A stretch of DNA of 64,000 nucleotides, from the NCBI RefSeq assembly GCF_900177775.1, contig NZ_FXWH01000001.1, positions 1,178,001 through 1,242,000 of the forward strand, written 5' to 3'. A model generated the notes under the pieces. It searched no databases, was not told the origin of the DNA, and worked only from the letters and a program-made list of their open reading frames with translations. This stretch comes from Pseudidiomarina planktonica (GTDB lineage Bacteria; Pseudomonadota; Gammaproteobacteria; Enterobacterales; Alteromonadaceae). The position numbers and the translations under genes are program-made. Of the stretch, positions 35,667 to 46,473 are shown in pieces. Position 1 is the stretch's first letter. Each line of letters opens with the position of its first letter.

Positions 35667-36134
35667 ATGACTAACTCATGTGTACTGTACGCGGATGATT
35701 TAACTAGCAGCATTAACTTTTATCAAAACCAACTTGGTTTTTCACTAGAGTCTAGCAACGACGATTGCGCTCACTTGCAACTGGACAACCGGCATTTGAC
35801 GATTTGTCAGAAATCAGGCGCCGTGGGTTCTAGCGTAGCGAGCAAAAACTGTTGCATGACTTTATCACAACGTCAGTTACACCAATTATTGAAAAGCCCT
35901 GATTTACTGGAAAGACCCTTTATGGCTGTGCGTGGCAATAGTGTTGAAGTATTGCCTTTAGTACTTCGGGATCCTGCGGGCAATCGCCTGTCCACTTGCT
36001 TTGCGCCGCGCACTAACAATGTTAAACCGGCGGTTACTGAGAAATCCTCAGGAGCACAGAAAAAGTCGGCCTGGTGGCAACAACTGACACGTGTATTTAG
36101 CGAACTGGCGGAATTTAACGGTTACCGTCGTTAA
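35667..36134 (+). CDS. VOC-family (glyoxalase-like) protein
   Basis: A 155-residue protein with a single vicinal-oxygen-chelate fold in the first 115 residues: VLYADDLTSSINFYQNQLGF, AHLQLDNRHLTIC and LVLRDPAGNRLSTCF. These folds bind metals or small molecules (glyoxalases, dioxygenases, resistance proteins). The metal ligands are not well conserved. A Lys/Ser-rich linker is followed by SAWWQQLTRVFSELAEFNGY, an amphipathic C-terminal helix. It is probably controlled by the divergent LysR protein. AAGGAA precedes the ATG. Confidence 0.7.
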   Translation: MTNSCVLYADDLTSSINFYQNQLGFSLESSNDDCAHLQLDNRHLTICQKSGAVGSSVASKNCCMTLSQRQLHQLLKSPDLLERPFMAVRGNSVEVLPLVLRDPAGNRLSTCFAPRTNNVKPAVTEKSSGAQKKSAWWQQLTRVFSELAEFNGYRR

Positions 36135-36175
36135 AACTAAGCAGAAGGCGGGTTATAGCAGGTGAAAATCAGCAA

Positions 36176-36210
36176 ATTGTTGTTATGCTGTAGGAAATCA
36201 TAACAACAAT
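36176..36210 (+). repeat. Perfect 12 bp inverted repeat just before the FMN glutamate-synthase-like gene
   Basis: ATTGTTGTTATG at 36176-36187, an 11-base loop CTGTAGGAAAT, and CATAACAACAAT at 36199-36210. The loop contains TAGGAA, the only reasonable ribosome binding site for the downstream gene. The stem ends two bases before the GTG at 36213. It could be an operator or an RNA hairpin affecting translation. Confidence 0.75.
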
Positions 36211-36212
36211 GG

Positions 36213-37784
36213 GTGATAGGCGTGACAATTGACTGGTTAAGCAAGTCGTCAATGCTGGTTATGGCACAGTGGGTCGTGGTGTTGTTTGCCGCACTGTTGT
36301 TGCTGGTGCTAATTACGCTGTTGGTGATGTATGTGGTCGACAAGCGTCAAACTAAACACACCATTCGCCGGAATTACCCGGTAGTGGGCCGGTTTCGCTA
36401 CGTATTTGAAGAGCTTGGTGAGTTCTTTCGGCAGTACTTTTTTGCCATGGACCGCGAAGAAATGCCATTTAACCGGGCGCAGCGCAGTTGGGTGTACCGA
36501 GCCGCCAAAGACGCCGATCGCAATATTGCCTTTGGCTCTACCCGCGATATCACCAAAACCGGAACCATTATTTTTGCCAATAGTTCGTACCCGCCCTTAG
36601 CCGAGCAGCAGGTTGAGCCCGAGCCGGTGGAAATAGGACCCTATTGCAAACAGCCGTATTCACCGAAGTCCTATTTTCATATTTCCGGCATGAGTTATGG
36701 CGCCTTATCGCCGGTGGCGGTGAAAGCCTTATCTAATGGTGCTGCCTATGCCGGTTGCTGGCTGAATACCGGGGAAGGCGGATTGTCTTCACATCATCTG
36801 GACGGGGGCTGTGACTTGGTGTTTCAAATTGGCACCGCTAAGTATGGTGTACGTGAGCCAGACGGTAGCCTGAGTGAGCGCCGCCTGAAAGAGTTAGCCG
36901 CTATTGATCAGGTGAAAATGTTCGAAGTGAAGCTTAGTCAGGGCGCAAAACCCGGCAAAGGAGGCATTCTACCGGGCATTAAAGTAAATAAAGAGATTGC
37001 TGAAATACGCGGTATTCCGGAAGGTGTTGACTCCATTAGCCCTAACCGCCATACCGATATAGGCAACAACGCCGAACTGCTTGATTTTATCGAACGTGTT
37101 CGTAACGCCACCGGTAAACCCGTAGGTATTAAATTCGTGATGGGCGACCCAGATTGGATTGACGAACTACTGGAGTGTATTTCCGCGCGTGGAGAAGCAA
37201 GTGCCCCTGATTTCATTAGTTTAGACAGTGCCGACGGCGGCACTGGTGCGGCACCTCAGCCGTTAATGGATTACGTTGGATTAAAAATCTCCGAAAGCCT
37301 GCCATTGTTGGTAAACAAACTAATCAGTGCTGGTTTATATGGCCGGGTGCGGGTAATTGTGTCCGGCAAAATGATCTCGCCGGCAGATGTGGCCTGGGCC
37401 ATTGCTGTGGGTGCCCATTTTGTAGTTTCAGCGCGAGGTTTCATGTTTTCACTGGGCTGCATACAGGCCATGCAGTGTAATAAAAACACCTGTCCAACTG
37501 GCATTACAACCGACAACAAACGTCTGCAATCTGGCCTGCACCCGGAGTCCAAAGCAATACGAGTAGCCAACTATCATAAGTTTCTTGAGTATGGTGTGAA
37601 TATTATTGCGCACTCCTGCGGTGTGACAGATCCACGTCAGCTTACCCGCAAGCATGCGCGGGTGATTAAGCCCGATGGTGAGAGTATGAGCCTGCTGGAA
37701 CGCTACCCCTGGCCTGATACAAGTAAAGCGGAGTCCTCCAGCAAAGCCGAACAAAGTAAAGAAAAAGCCAAGCAAGGGGAGTAA
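36213..37784 (+). CDS. Membrane-anchored FMN-binding glutamate-synthase-like protein
   Basis: A protein of up to 523 residues with an N-terminal membrane segment (WVVVLFAALLLLVLITLLVM) and a GltB-type FMN domain. SYGALSPVAVKALSNGA, NTGEGGLSSHHL, VKMFEVKLSQGAKPGKGG, then DGGTGAAPQPLMDYVG mark the flavin barrel. CIQAMQCNKNTCPTG holds the C-x5-C-x4-C iron-sulfur ligands. There is no amidotransferase domain, so it is not a full glutamate synthase; related proteins are of uncertain function. The start is uncertain: GTG 36213, GTG 36222 or ATG 36252. A strong inverted repeat lies immediately upstream. Confidence 0.88.
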   Translation: MIGVTIDWLSKSSMLVMAQWVVVLFAALLLLVLITLLVMYVVDKRQTKHTIRRNYPVVGRFRYVFEELGEFFRQYFFAMDREEMPFNRAQRSWVYRAAKDADRNIAFGSTRDITKTGTIIFANSSYPPLAEQQVEPEPVEIGPYCKQPYSPKSYFHISGMSYGALSPVAVKALSNGAAYAGCWLNTGEGGLSSHHLDGGCDLVFQIGTAKYGVREPDGSLSERRLKELAAIDQVKMFEVKLSQGAKPGKGGILPGIKVNKEIAEIRGIPEGVDSISPNRHTDIGNNAELLDFIERVRNATGKPVGIKFVMGDPDWIDELLECISARGEASAPDFISLDSADGGTGAAPQPLMDYVGLKISESLPLLVNKLISAGLYGRVRVIVSGKMISPADVAWAIAVGAHFVVSARGFMFSLGCIQAMQCNKNTCPTGITTDNKRLQSGLHPESKAIRVANYHKFLEYGVNIIAHSCGVTDPRQLTRKHARVIKPDGESMSLLERYPWPDTSKAESSSKAEQSKEKAKQGE

Positions 37785-37792
37785 CGGCAGGG

Positions 37793-39208
37793 ATGTCTGA
37801 CATGCAATCACAACAGAATATCGCGGTTCCTCAATTTTGGCTTGCCCCCGCTGTGGCTGCAGCGGTTGGTTTACTGTTCGCGGTACTAACTGACTTGCCA
37901 TTTGCTGCTGCATGGACCTTAGCCACGGTTATTTGGGTAGCCTGGTGGTGGATAACCGAATGCATACCCCTACCGGTTACCTCTTTGTTACCTTTTGTAT
38001 TGTTGCCATTAGGCGGTGTGCTCAGTATGCAGGACGCCAGCAGCGCGCTGGGTAACCATATTATTGTGTTGTTTATGGGCGCTTTTATGTTGGCCAAAGC
38101 GGTAGAAGCCAGCGGTGTGCATCGGCGGCTGGCGTTGGGCATGATTGGCAACATTGGCGCCGACAACGGCCGTAAAATCGTATTTGCCTTTATGGGCGCC
38201 ACCGCATTGCTGTCGATGTGGATATCTAATACCGCGGCAGTACTTGCGTTATTACCGGTCGCGCTAGCGTTGGTAGATGCCTGCGACAACAAAAAATTTC
38301 AACGCGCGTTGTTGTTAGGCTTGGCTTATTCGGCTTCATTAGGCGGCGTAGCAACGCTGATTGGTACGCCACCGAATCTTATTTTTGCTTCTATTTATGA
38401 AACTTACAGTGGTGAAGCTTTTGGTTTCACCCGCTGGTTAGGCATTGGCATACCTATGGTGGTATTAGGGCTGCCTGTAATTGCCTGGTGGCTAACCCGC
38501 GGCGTACAACTGTCGCAGCCGTTGCAGTTAACCACTATGGGAAGCATGAGCGCCTATGAAAAACGAGTACTTATGGTATTTGGTACCGTGGTGTTTTTGT
38601 GGGTATTCCGTACCGAGCCGTTCGGCGGTTGGACAGGGCTGCTGGGCGTGCCTGAAGTAGGTGATTCCAGTATTGCGCTGGCCGGTGTAGTGGCGATGTT
38701 CTTAATTCCAACCGGTGCGCCGGGCGATGCCGATAAATCGCGCCCCAAATTATTAAACTGGGATCAGGCTTCGGCCATTCCATGGGGTATCTTATTGCTG
38801 TTTGCCGGCGGTATTTGTTTGGCCAAGGGGGTTATGGCCAGCGGCTTAAGCGACAGCAGTGGTCAGGCTTTAGCCGGGCTAGGTGGCATGCCGCTCTGGC
38901 TATTGGTGTTTATGCTAACCCTGAGCGTGTCCTTTTTGACTGAGGTGACTTCGAATACGGCTACCGCCACCTTGTTAATGCCGATTCTGGCAGCGCTTGG
39001 TGGTGCCACCGGGCTACCTATTGAAGTGCTCATGATTCCGGCGGTTATTGCCTGTAGCTGCGCCTTCTGTATGCCGGTGGCAACGCCACCGAACTCTATT
39101 GTGTTTGCCTCCAACCGCATTACCATTCGGGAAATGGCGCGTGAAGGCGTGGTGTTGAATATCTTGTTAGCCGTGGTAACTACTGTGGTGGTTATGGTGT
39201 TTGTTTAA
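37793..39208 (+). CDS. DASS/SLC13-family sodium-coupled anion symporter
   Basis: A 471-residue transporter of the divalent anion:sodium symporter family, importing dicarboxylates such as succinate or malate, or sulfate. The two Ser-Asn-Thr motifs that bind substrate and sodium are present (ISNTAAVLALLPVAL and TSNTATATLLMPIL), with GTPPNLIFAS and ATPPNSIVFAS. WVAWWWITECIPLPVTSLLP is the usual second-helix region. The gene starts 8 bases after the FMN protein gene and ends next to the LOG gene, so three genes may share a transcript. Substrate choice cannot be told. Confidence 0.93.
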   Translation: MSDMQSQQNIAVPQFWLAPAVAAAVGLLFAVLTDLPFAAAWTLATVIWVAWWWITECIPLPVTSLLPFVLLPLGGVLSMQDASSALGNHIIVLFMGAFMLAKAVEASGVHRRLALGMIGNIGADNGRKIVFAFMGATALLSMWISNTAAVLALLPVALALVDACDNKKFQRALLLGLAYSASLGGVATLIGTPPNLIFASIYETYSGEAFGFTRWLGIGIPMVVLGLPVIAWWLTRGVQLSQPLQLTTMGSMSAYEKRVLMVFGTVVFLWVFRTEPFGGWTGLLGVPEVGDSSIALAGVVAMFLIPTGAPGDADKSRPKLLNWDQASAIPWGILLLFAGGICLAKGVMASGLSDSSGQALAGLGGMPLWLLVFMLTLSVSFLTEVTSNTATATLLMPILAALGGATGLPIEVLMIPAVIACSCAFCMPVATPPNSIVFASNRITIREMAREGVVLNILLAVVTTVVVMVFV

Positions 39209-39229
39209 GTGCAGGAAAGGGGCGTATTA

Positions 39230-39856
39230 GTGAGTAAAGCCATGAAGTCGGTTTGTGTTTACTGTGGCTCTAACCCGGGTCGCAAGCCAGAGTATTTGCG
39301 AGCGGCGAATACGTTGGCAGAAGCCTTGGTGGAGCGTAACCTGCAGCTAATCTATGGCGGTGCGAAACTGGGGATTATGGGGGCGCTCGCGGATCGGGTT
39401 TTGTCGTTAGGCGGCAAGGTTATTGGTGTAATCCCTGAAGACTTAGTGACCAAAGAGATTGCTCATACGGGGTTAACCAAGCTGTATGTAACTAAGTCTA
39501 TGCACGCACGTAAAACCATGATGGTTGAGCTGGCCGATGCCTTTGTGGCTATGCCTGGTGGGGTTGGTACTCTGGAAGAGCTGTTTGAAGTATGGACCTG
39601 GGCGCAGTTAGGGTTGCATCAAAAGCCCTGCGGCTTACTAAACGTAGCGGGTTATTTCGATTCGCTGAGCGAATTTCTTGCCCATACGGTAGCTGAAGAG
39701 TTTGTGAAAGCACCGCATTTGGACATGCTGTTTGTAGAAAGTAATGCGACTAATTTACTGAATGGTTTTGCTAGCTATCAGCCACCTGAGATTAGTAAAT
39801 GGGTGGAGCGTACTGAGGCCGAAGCCTTCACTCAAAAAGAATCACAAAAACTATAG
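39230..39856 (+). CDS. LOG-family nucleotide 5'-monophosphate phosphoribohydrolase (TIGR00730 type)
   Basis: A 208-residue Rossmann protein of the LOG group, which in plants releases active cytokinin and in bacteria cleaves nucleoside monophosphates to base plus ribose 5-phosphate. VCVYCGSNPGRKPEYL, IYGGAKLGIMGALAD and the catalytic PGGVGTLEELFEVWTW are all intact. Arg in MHARKTMM is another active-site residue. The preferred start is the GTG at 39230, preceded by AGGAAAGGGG; an ATG at 39242 and a GTG at 39209 are alternatives. It ends inside a terminator hairpin. Confidence 0.93.
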   Translation: MSKAMKSVCVYCGSNPGRKPEYLRAANTLAEALVERNLQLIYGGAKLGIMGALADRVLSLGGKVIGVIPEDLVTKEIAHTGLTKLYVTKSMHARKTMMVELADAFVAMPGGVGTLEELFEVWTWAQLGLHQKPCGLLNVAGYFDSLSEFLAHTVAEEFVKAPHLDMLFVESNATNLLNGFASYQPPEISKWVERTEAEAFTQKESQKL

Positions 39857-39874
39857 CCGCCAACCGGCGGCTAT
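39853..39874 (+). terminator. Terminator-like hairpin overlapping the LOG gene stop codon
   Basis: ATAGCCGCC, loop AACC, GGCGGCTAT, then CCGTTTTG. The 9 bp stem is perfect and includes the TAG stop codon. The T tract is short and offset, so termination strength is uncertain. Confidence 0.6.
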
Positions 39875-39914
39875 CCGTTTTGTGTCTATTCGTTTAAGTG
39901 ACTCTTCGTGTAAG

Positions 39915-40154
39915 TTACGGGGTATCGCCTCGTGGGCAGGCTTGTACGCAGTCGGAATAGTCTTCCTGACAGGCCCGCAAGGTTGTTTCCTGTAATTCCA
40001 CATCGGGGTTATTCGCAGTGCATTCGGAATAGTTTTCCGCGCACTGGCTCACACACTGACTTTCATATTCGCTGGCATCTACCGGTTGAATATCATAAGT
40101 GCTGCAACCACCGATAAAAAATAGGGTGCTTAAGGCTACTAGTGCTGATTTCAT
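39915..40154 (-). CDS. Small cysteine-rich lipoprotein of unknown function
   Basis: A 79-residue exported lipoprotein. The ATG at 40154 has AAAGGTGGAGAC upstream; the frame itself extends to 40205 without a better start. The lipobox FFIGGC puts the acylated Cys at residue 17. The mature part carries six more cysteines in a mirror arrangement: C-x3-C-x6-C, then about 19 residues, then C-x6-C-x3-C. This suggests two helices joined by disulfides. I do not know a function. It lies between the LOG gene (convergent) and dbpA (same strand). Confidence 0.75.
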   Translation of the reverse strand: MKSALVALSTLFFIGGCSTYDIQPVDASEYESQCVSQCAENYSECTANNPDVELQETTLRACQEDYSDCVQACPRGDTP

Positions 40155-40238
40155 ACTGTCTCCACCTTTTGAATTCAATAACTTAACCCTAGGCAGAGAT
40201 ATCACTTAAAGCAAGCTCGTTACCTGAAGCTTACAATT

Positions 40239-41657
40239 TTAAACCAGCGGCCAGGCTTTAAATTTACGGCCTTTAATTTTGCCGTTGTTCAGAATATCCA
40301 GCGCCTTCTGAGACACCTTACGATTTACTGCCACAAAGCCCCACATGCTCTGCAACTGAATTTTACCAATATCAGTTACCGCTAGCTGGTTGTCGCGGGT
40401 GAGCGCACCCACAATGTCGCCGGGACGCAGTTTATGCTTTTTACCGCCGCTAATTTGTAAGGTCACATTAGGTGCTGTGGCCGGCTTCTGATTCATGACA
40501 TCAATGTCAGGTAGTTCCTGTAGCTTAATAGGAGCCGGCATTAAATCTTCCAGCAAGCGCATTTTGTAGTCGTCTTCCGGGGCAACCAGAGTTAACGCCA
40601 TACCCTCAGCTCCCGCGCGGCCGGTGCGGCCAATGCGGTGAATATGGGTGTCAGTGTCGTGCGCCATGTTCAGGTTAATTACTAAATCCAACTGATCAAT
40701 GTCCAAACCACGCGCAGCTACGTCGGTGGCTACCAGCACCCGGGCACTTTGATTACTAAACTGAATGAGCGCCTGATCGCGATCTTTTTGCTCTAAATCA
40801 CCGTGTAGGGCAATCACGCTAAAGCCGTGTGCTTTAAGCGTATCGTTCAACTGCTGCACATCGCGTTTGGTATTACAGAACACCACGCAGCTGCCGGGTT
40901 GGTGCTGCTGCAATAAACGCATCACCGCTTGCGGACCTGGTACCTTAGTCAGCGCATAAAACTGCTGACTAATCTGGCTGTGCTGCGGTTCGCTAGCTAC
41001 GCTAATGCGGGTTGCTTTCGGCAATACATTTTTTGCCAATTGTTCAATGGCGCGCGGATAGGTGGCACTAAACAGCAAGGTTTGGCGCTTGGCTGGCAGG
41101 GCTTTCACAATGGCCTGTAAGTCGTCTTGAAAGCCCATTTCCAGCATGCGGTCGGCTTCGTCCAGCACCAGCGTATTCAACTGACTAAAGTCCAGCCGTT
41201 GCTGGGTTAAATGATCCAGAATACGACCGGGCGTGCCAACCAGAATATGAGCGCCATGCTCTAATGACGCAATTTGCGCACGCGAGGGCACACCACCGCA
41301 CAGCGTTAATACTTTTACGTTACCCATAGCGCGGGCAAGCTTACGAATTTCGTCCGCAACCTGTTCCGCCAGCTCGCGGGTAGGGCACAGCACTAAACCT
41401 TGCACCTGAAAGCTTTTTACGTTTAGTTTTGCCAGCAAACCCAGTGCAAAAGCGGCAGTTTTACCGGAGCCGGTTTTCGCCTGCGTAATAACATCGTCGC
41501 CCGCTAAAATTACCGGCAGGCTTTGTGCCTGCACTGGTGTCATTTCGGTATAACCGGCATCGGCTAAACTGGTTTGTAGTTCGGCTGGTAATTGCAGGGT
41601 AGTGAAAGCTGGTGCTGGTTCTAATTCTGTGGTTGTTTCTGGAGCTTGGTCTGACAT
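40239..41657 (-). CDS. dbpA: ATP-dependent RNA helicase DbpA
   Basis: A 472-residue DEAD-box helicase that in E. coli acts on hairpin 92 of 23S rRNA during large-subunit assembly. The Q motif, AKTGSGKT, PTRELAEQV, LDEADRMLEMG, SATYP, and HRIGRTGRAG are all present. The C-terminal 75 residues (LRPGDIVGALTRDNQLAVTD then VAVNRKVSQKALDIL) match the DbpA RNA-binding domain. The length is close to E. coli DbpA (457). The N-terminus has an acidic extension of about 15 residues. Confidence 0.95.
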   Translation of the reverse strand: MSDQAPETTTELEPAPAFTTLQLPAELQTSLADAGYTEMTPVQAQSLPVILAGDDVITQAKTGSGKTAAFALGLLAKLNVKSFQVQGLVLCPTRELAEQVADEIRKLARAMGNVKVLTLCGGVPSRAQIASLEHGAHILVGTPGRILDHLTQQRLDFSQLNTLVLDEADRMLEMGFQDDLQAIVKALPAKRQTLLFSATYPRAIEQLAKNVLPKATRISVASEPQHSQISQQFYALTKVPGPQAVMRLLQQHQPGSCVVFCNTKRDVQQLNDTLKAHGFSVIALHGDLEQKDRDQALIQFSNQSARVLVATDVAARGLDIDQLDLVINLNMAHDTDTHIHRIGRTGRAGAEGMALTLVAPEDDYKMRLLEDLMPAPIKLQELPDIDVMNQKPATAPNVTLQISGGKKHKLRPGDIVGALTRDNQLAVTDIGKIQLQSMWGFVAVNRKVSQKALDILNNGKIKGRKFKAWPLV

Positions 41658-41795
41658 GAAGGATCATCTAATTGCTTACTGTTGTGCGTAGTATAGCAGC
41701 GGCAAGGCTTTCAACCTAACGGTTGCCGTGAAACCAGACAATGATTCCGCTATGCTTTAGCGAGTCGTTTATTCCGAACCAACAAGGGAAGCTTT

Positions 41796-42236
41796 ATGAA
41801 GTATTTGCACACTATGGTACGCGTTAGCAATTTAGATAAAGCGCTGGAATTTTATTGTAATCAACTGGGTATGGTTGAAGTGCGTCGCAAAGACGTGGAA
41901 AAAGGGCGCTTTACGCTCGTATTTCTGGCGGCACCTGAAGATAAAGAACGTGCTGAAAAAGAGCAAGCTCCGATGCTGGAACTCACCTATAACTGGGATC
42001 CTGAGAGCTATTCCGGCGGCCGCAACTTTGGCCATCTGGCGTTTCAGGTAGAAGATATTTATAAACTATGTGAAAAACTGCAGAACGCCGGCGTTACCAT
42101 TAACCGGCCACCACGCGACGGTCATATGGCTTTTGTGCGCTCACCCGATGGTATATCCATTGAGCTGCTGCAACGCGGTGACGCGCTGCCTGAGCAAGAA
42201 CCATGGAAGTCGATGGAAAATACCGGGCAGTGGTAG
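41796..42236 (+). CDS. gloA: Lactoylglutathione lyase (glyoxalase I)
   Basis: A 146-residue glyoxalase I, converting the hemithioacetal of methylglyoxal and glutathione to S-lactoylglutathione in the cytosol. [20 protein letters not shown] holds the first metal His. [12 protein letters not shown], the second metal His in [12 protein letters not shown] and the last Glu in [10 protein letters not shown] complete the nickel/zinc site. The length fits the bacterial short form (about 135-145). CAAGGGAAG precedes the ATG. It is a single gene, convergent with a DUF6435-like gene. Confidence 0.95.
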   Translation: MKYLHTMVRVSNLDKALEFYCNQLGMVEVRRKDVEKGRFTLVFLAAPEDKERAEKEQAPMLELTYNWDPESYSGGRNFGHLAFQVEDIYKLCEKLQNAGVTINRPPRDGHMAFVRSPDGISIELLQRGDALPEQEPWKSMENTGQW

Positions 42237-42246
42237 TGCCCAGTAG

Positions 42247-42432
42247 CTAGCCTTGCGGCGGTTTCGCCGCTTCGGCAGCTACAATCTCGTTCCACAGGTT
42301 TTCTGCTTCCAGCGACAGCATGGAATACTTACGAATGTCGCCGTTGCGCTGGGCAATCATGGCTTGTTCTTGTATCTGCGAATGCTGCTTACGTAGCTTC
42401 TTGACCGGATCATTCTTAAACAAACCAAACAT
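42247..42432 (-). CDS. DUF6435-like small protein
   Basis: A 61-residue basic, helical protein. It starts MFGLFKNDPVKKLRKQHSQI and contains AQRNGDIRKYSMLSLEAENL, a pattern shared with short DUF6435 / Lacal_2735-like proteins of marine bacteria. It has no membrane segment. The ATG is preceded by AGGGTAGG. The function is unknown. Confidence 0.7.
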   Translation of the reverse strand: MFGLFKNDPVKKLRKQHSQIQEQAMIAQRNGDIRKYSMLSLEAENLWNEIVAAEAAKPPQG

Positions 42433-42534
42433 AACCTACCCTCATGAATTGAAATTCGTTCTACCTATACCCATATCTATCAGCAGTAGATCATTGTATT
42501 GCAGTATTTACAGCGCAAAACATACGCTCGCTAG

Positions 42535-44901
<2,367 letters not shown>

Positions 44902-44940
44902 AAACAGCAAGAGTTTGTGAACAATAAGACGTAGAATAAA

Positions 44941-44964
44941 ACAGGCACCTCGGTGCCTGTTTTT
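44941..44964 (+). terminator. Intrinsic terminator after icd
   Basis: ACAGGCAC, loop CTCG, GTGCCTGT and a T run. A strong stem, 39 bases after the icd stop, and only 25 bases before the next start codon. Confidence 0.92.
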
Positions 44965-44988
44965 GCAACTGCGACAGGGAAAATAAAA

Positions 44989-45915
44989 ATGGGGATACTT
45001 GGATCATTTCAAGAGTATTTCAATGTACTGGTTGAGCGCGTGAGTTTGTCAGAGTCTATGCTGCGCTTACTTATCAGCTCGCTCATCTTGTTCACCGCGT
45101 TGCTGATATTGCGCTGGATAATCAGACGCTTTATTCGCCGCACGGTTAAGTCGGTCGAGTTACGCCAGCGCTGGTTACGGCAAACCCGAAACGCCATCCT
45201 GTTGCTATTGGTGTTAGGGCTGGTGCTGATTTGGGGTAACGAGTTGCGCACCCTGGCACTGTCATTGGTTGCTATTGCCGTAGCTCTGGTGGTTGCCACC
45301 AAAGAACTGATTTTATGTGTTACCGGAACCATCGTAAAAAATGGTGCTAACTCATTTAATTTGGGTGATCGCATTCAGGTCAAAGACTTCCGTGGTGACG
45401 TGATTGCCCAGAACATGCTGGCCACTACCATTTTGGAAGTAGGGCCGGGCAAGCTAACCCATCAGCGCACCGGACGCATGATCGTGGTACCTAACGCCTT
45501 ATTTGTGTCTGAGCCGGTTATTAACGAAAGCTACACGCACGATTACGTGTTGCACGTATTCACGGTGCCCTTTAAGCGCGAAGAGAACTGGCGTGCCGCT
45601 CAGCAAGCTTTGCTGCAAGCGACTAACGAGCACTGTGCACCTTACCTGGAAAATGTGCGGGCGCACATGAAACGAGAAAGCCAGTCGCGTGGTTTAACGT
45701 CACCTTCGGTAGAGCCTCGGGTAAGCCTACAGGTTCCGAATGCCGGTGAAATTCACCTGATTGTGCGCATTCCAACCAAGAGCGAAAACCGTAGCGCCAT
45801 TGAGCAGTCTATTCTTACCGACGTGTTTACCAATAACGACTTTTCGGTGAAGAAAGATAGCGGTACCGAAGAGAAAGGAATTGAAAAGACTAATGCGGAT
45901 AATCCTGATACTTGA
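44989..45915 (+). CDS. MscS-family mechanosensitive channel-like protein
   Basis: A 308-residue inner-membrane protein of the MscS superfamily. Helices are found at SMLRLLISSLILFTALLILRW (shortened to its core LLISSLILFTALLIL), NAILLLLVLGLVLIW and TLALSLVAIAVALVVATKEL; the last, with LILCVTGTIVKNGANSFNLG, corresponds to the pore helix and the start of the beta domain (GDRIQVKDFRGDV). It has fewer membrane spans than the large MscK type. The ATG at 44989 follows ACAGGGAA; the open frame upstream lies in the icd terminator. It probably relieves turgor during hypo-osmotic shock. Confidence 0.87.
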   Translation: MGILGSFQEYFNVLVERVSLSESMLRLLISSLILFTALLILRWIIRRFIRRTVKSVELRQRWLRQTRNAILLLLVLGLVLIWGNELRTLALSLVAIAVALVVATKELILCVTGTIVKNGANSFNLGDRIQVKDFRGDVIAQNMLATTILEVGPGKLTHQRTGRMIVVPNALFVSEPVINESYTHDYVLHVFTVPFKREENWRAAQQALLQATNEHCAPYLENVRAHMKRESQSRGLTSPSVEPRVSLQVPNAGEIHLIVRIPTKSENRSAIEQSILTDVFTNNDFSVKKDSGTEEKGIEKTNADNPDT

Positions 45916-45999
45916 GTGAGTTGAAAGTGGAGAACACCTCATCTTTTGACTAGGCTTATAGGTGTGAATTACCTGTAGACCACTGAACAAGGAGCCAGT

Positions 46000-46263
46000 A
46001 TGAGTGAGAAAAAAGCATTTGAACGCAAAGTGGAAGGTCAGCTGGAAGAATGGGAAGCTGAGCTGGACAAAATGAAAGCGAAAGCCAAGCAAAGCAGCGG
46101 CGAGGCTGAAATTAAGTCAAAAGAGAAAGCGCGCGATCTGGAACACCGGATTGAAGAAGGTCGGCGTAAGCTGGACGCGCTGAAGCAAGCCGGTGCCGAC
46201 GGCTGGCAGAACGTTGAAAAAGAAATTAAGAGCAGTTGGAAAGATTTTAAAACTAACTTCTAA
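46000..46263 (+). CDS. Small coiled-coil protein of unknown function
   Basis: An 87-residue highly charged protein, almost wholly helical, with heptad-like repeats (KVEGQLEEWEAELDKMKAKA, then ARDLEHRIEEGRRKLDALKQ) and a C-terminal aromatic patch (GWQNVEKEIKSSWKDF). It resembles short coiled-coil proteins found widely in proteobacteria that may associate with membranes or stress responses. ACAAGGAGCC precedes the ATG, so it is very likely expressed. It follows the channel gene by 84 bases. Confidence 0.75.
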   Translation: MSEKKAFERKVEGQLEEWEAELDKMKAKAKQSSGEAEIKSKEKARDLEHRIEEGRRKLDALKQAGADGWQNVEKEIKSSWKDFKTNF

Positions 46264-46280
46264 AGCAAGTCATACCACCA

Positions 46281-46304
46281 TGAAGCCAGTTGCGTCTGGC
46301 TTCA
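46281..46304. terminator. Hairpin after the coiled-coil gene, possible terminator
   Basis: TGAAGCCAG, loop TTGCGT, CTGGCTTCA. The 9 bp stem is perfect, 17 bases after the stop, but followed by GGCCCT rather than T. The remainder of the gap to 46473 is strongly AT-rich with no further gene. Confidence 0.4.
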
Positions 46305-46473
46305 GGCCCTACCAGTAGTTACGAACTTCCTCAGTTCGATAAATAATTATAAAATAATTCAATATCTTAGGATTTATTCAAACTTTTTCGTGAGTAGTGT
46401 CGACTGTATCTATCCATGAATTATTGAGTGAGAATATTTCTGTATTCCTAACTACTAACTAAAAAATTAAATT

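Noticed and set aside
36213-37784. Glutamate synthase large subunit
   Set aside because: It lacks the amidotransferase domain and has a membrane anchor; only the FMN and Fe-S core is shared.
41700-41729. GGCAA/TTGCC inverted repeat upstream of gloA
   Set aside because: The arms are short with a long spacer and compete with an inner AACC/GGTT pairing; likely chance.
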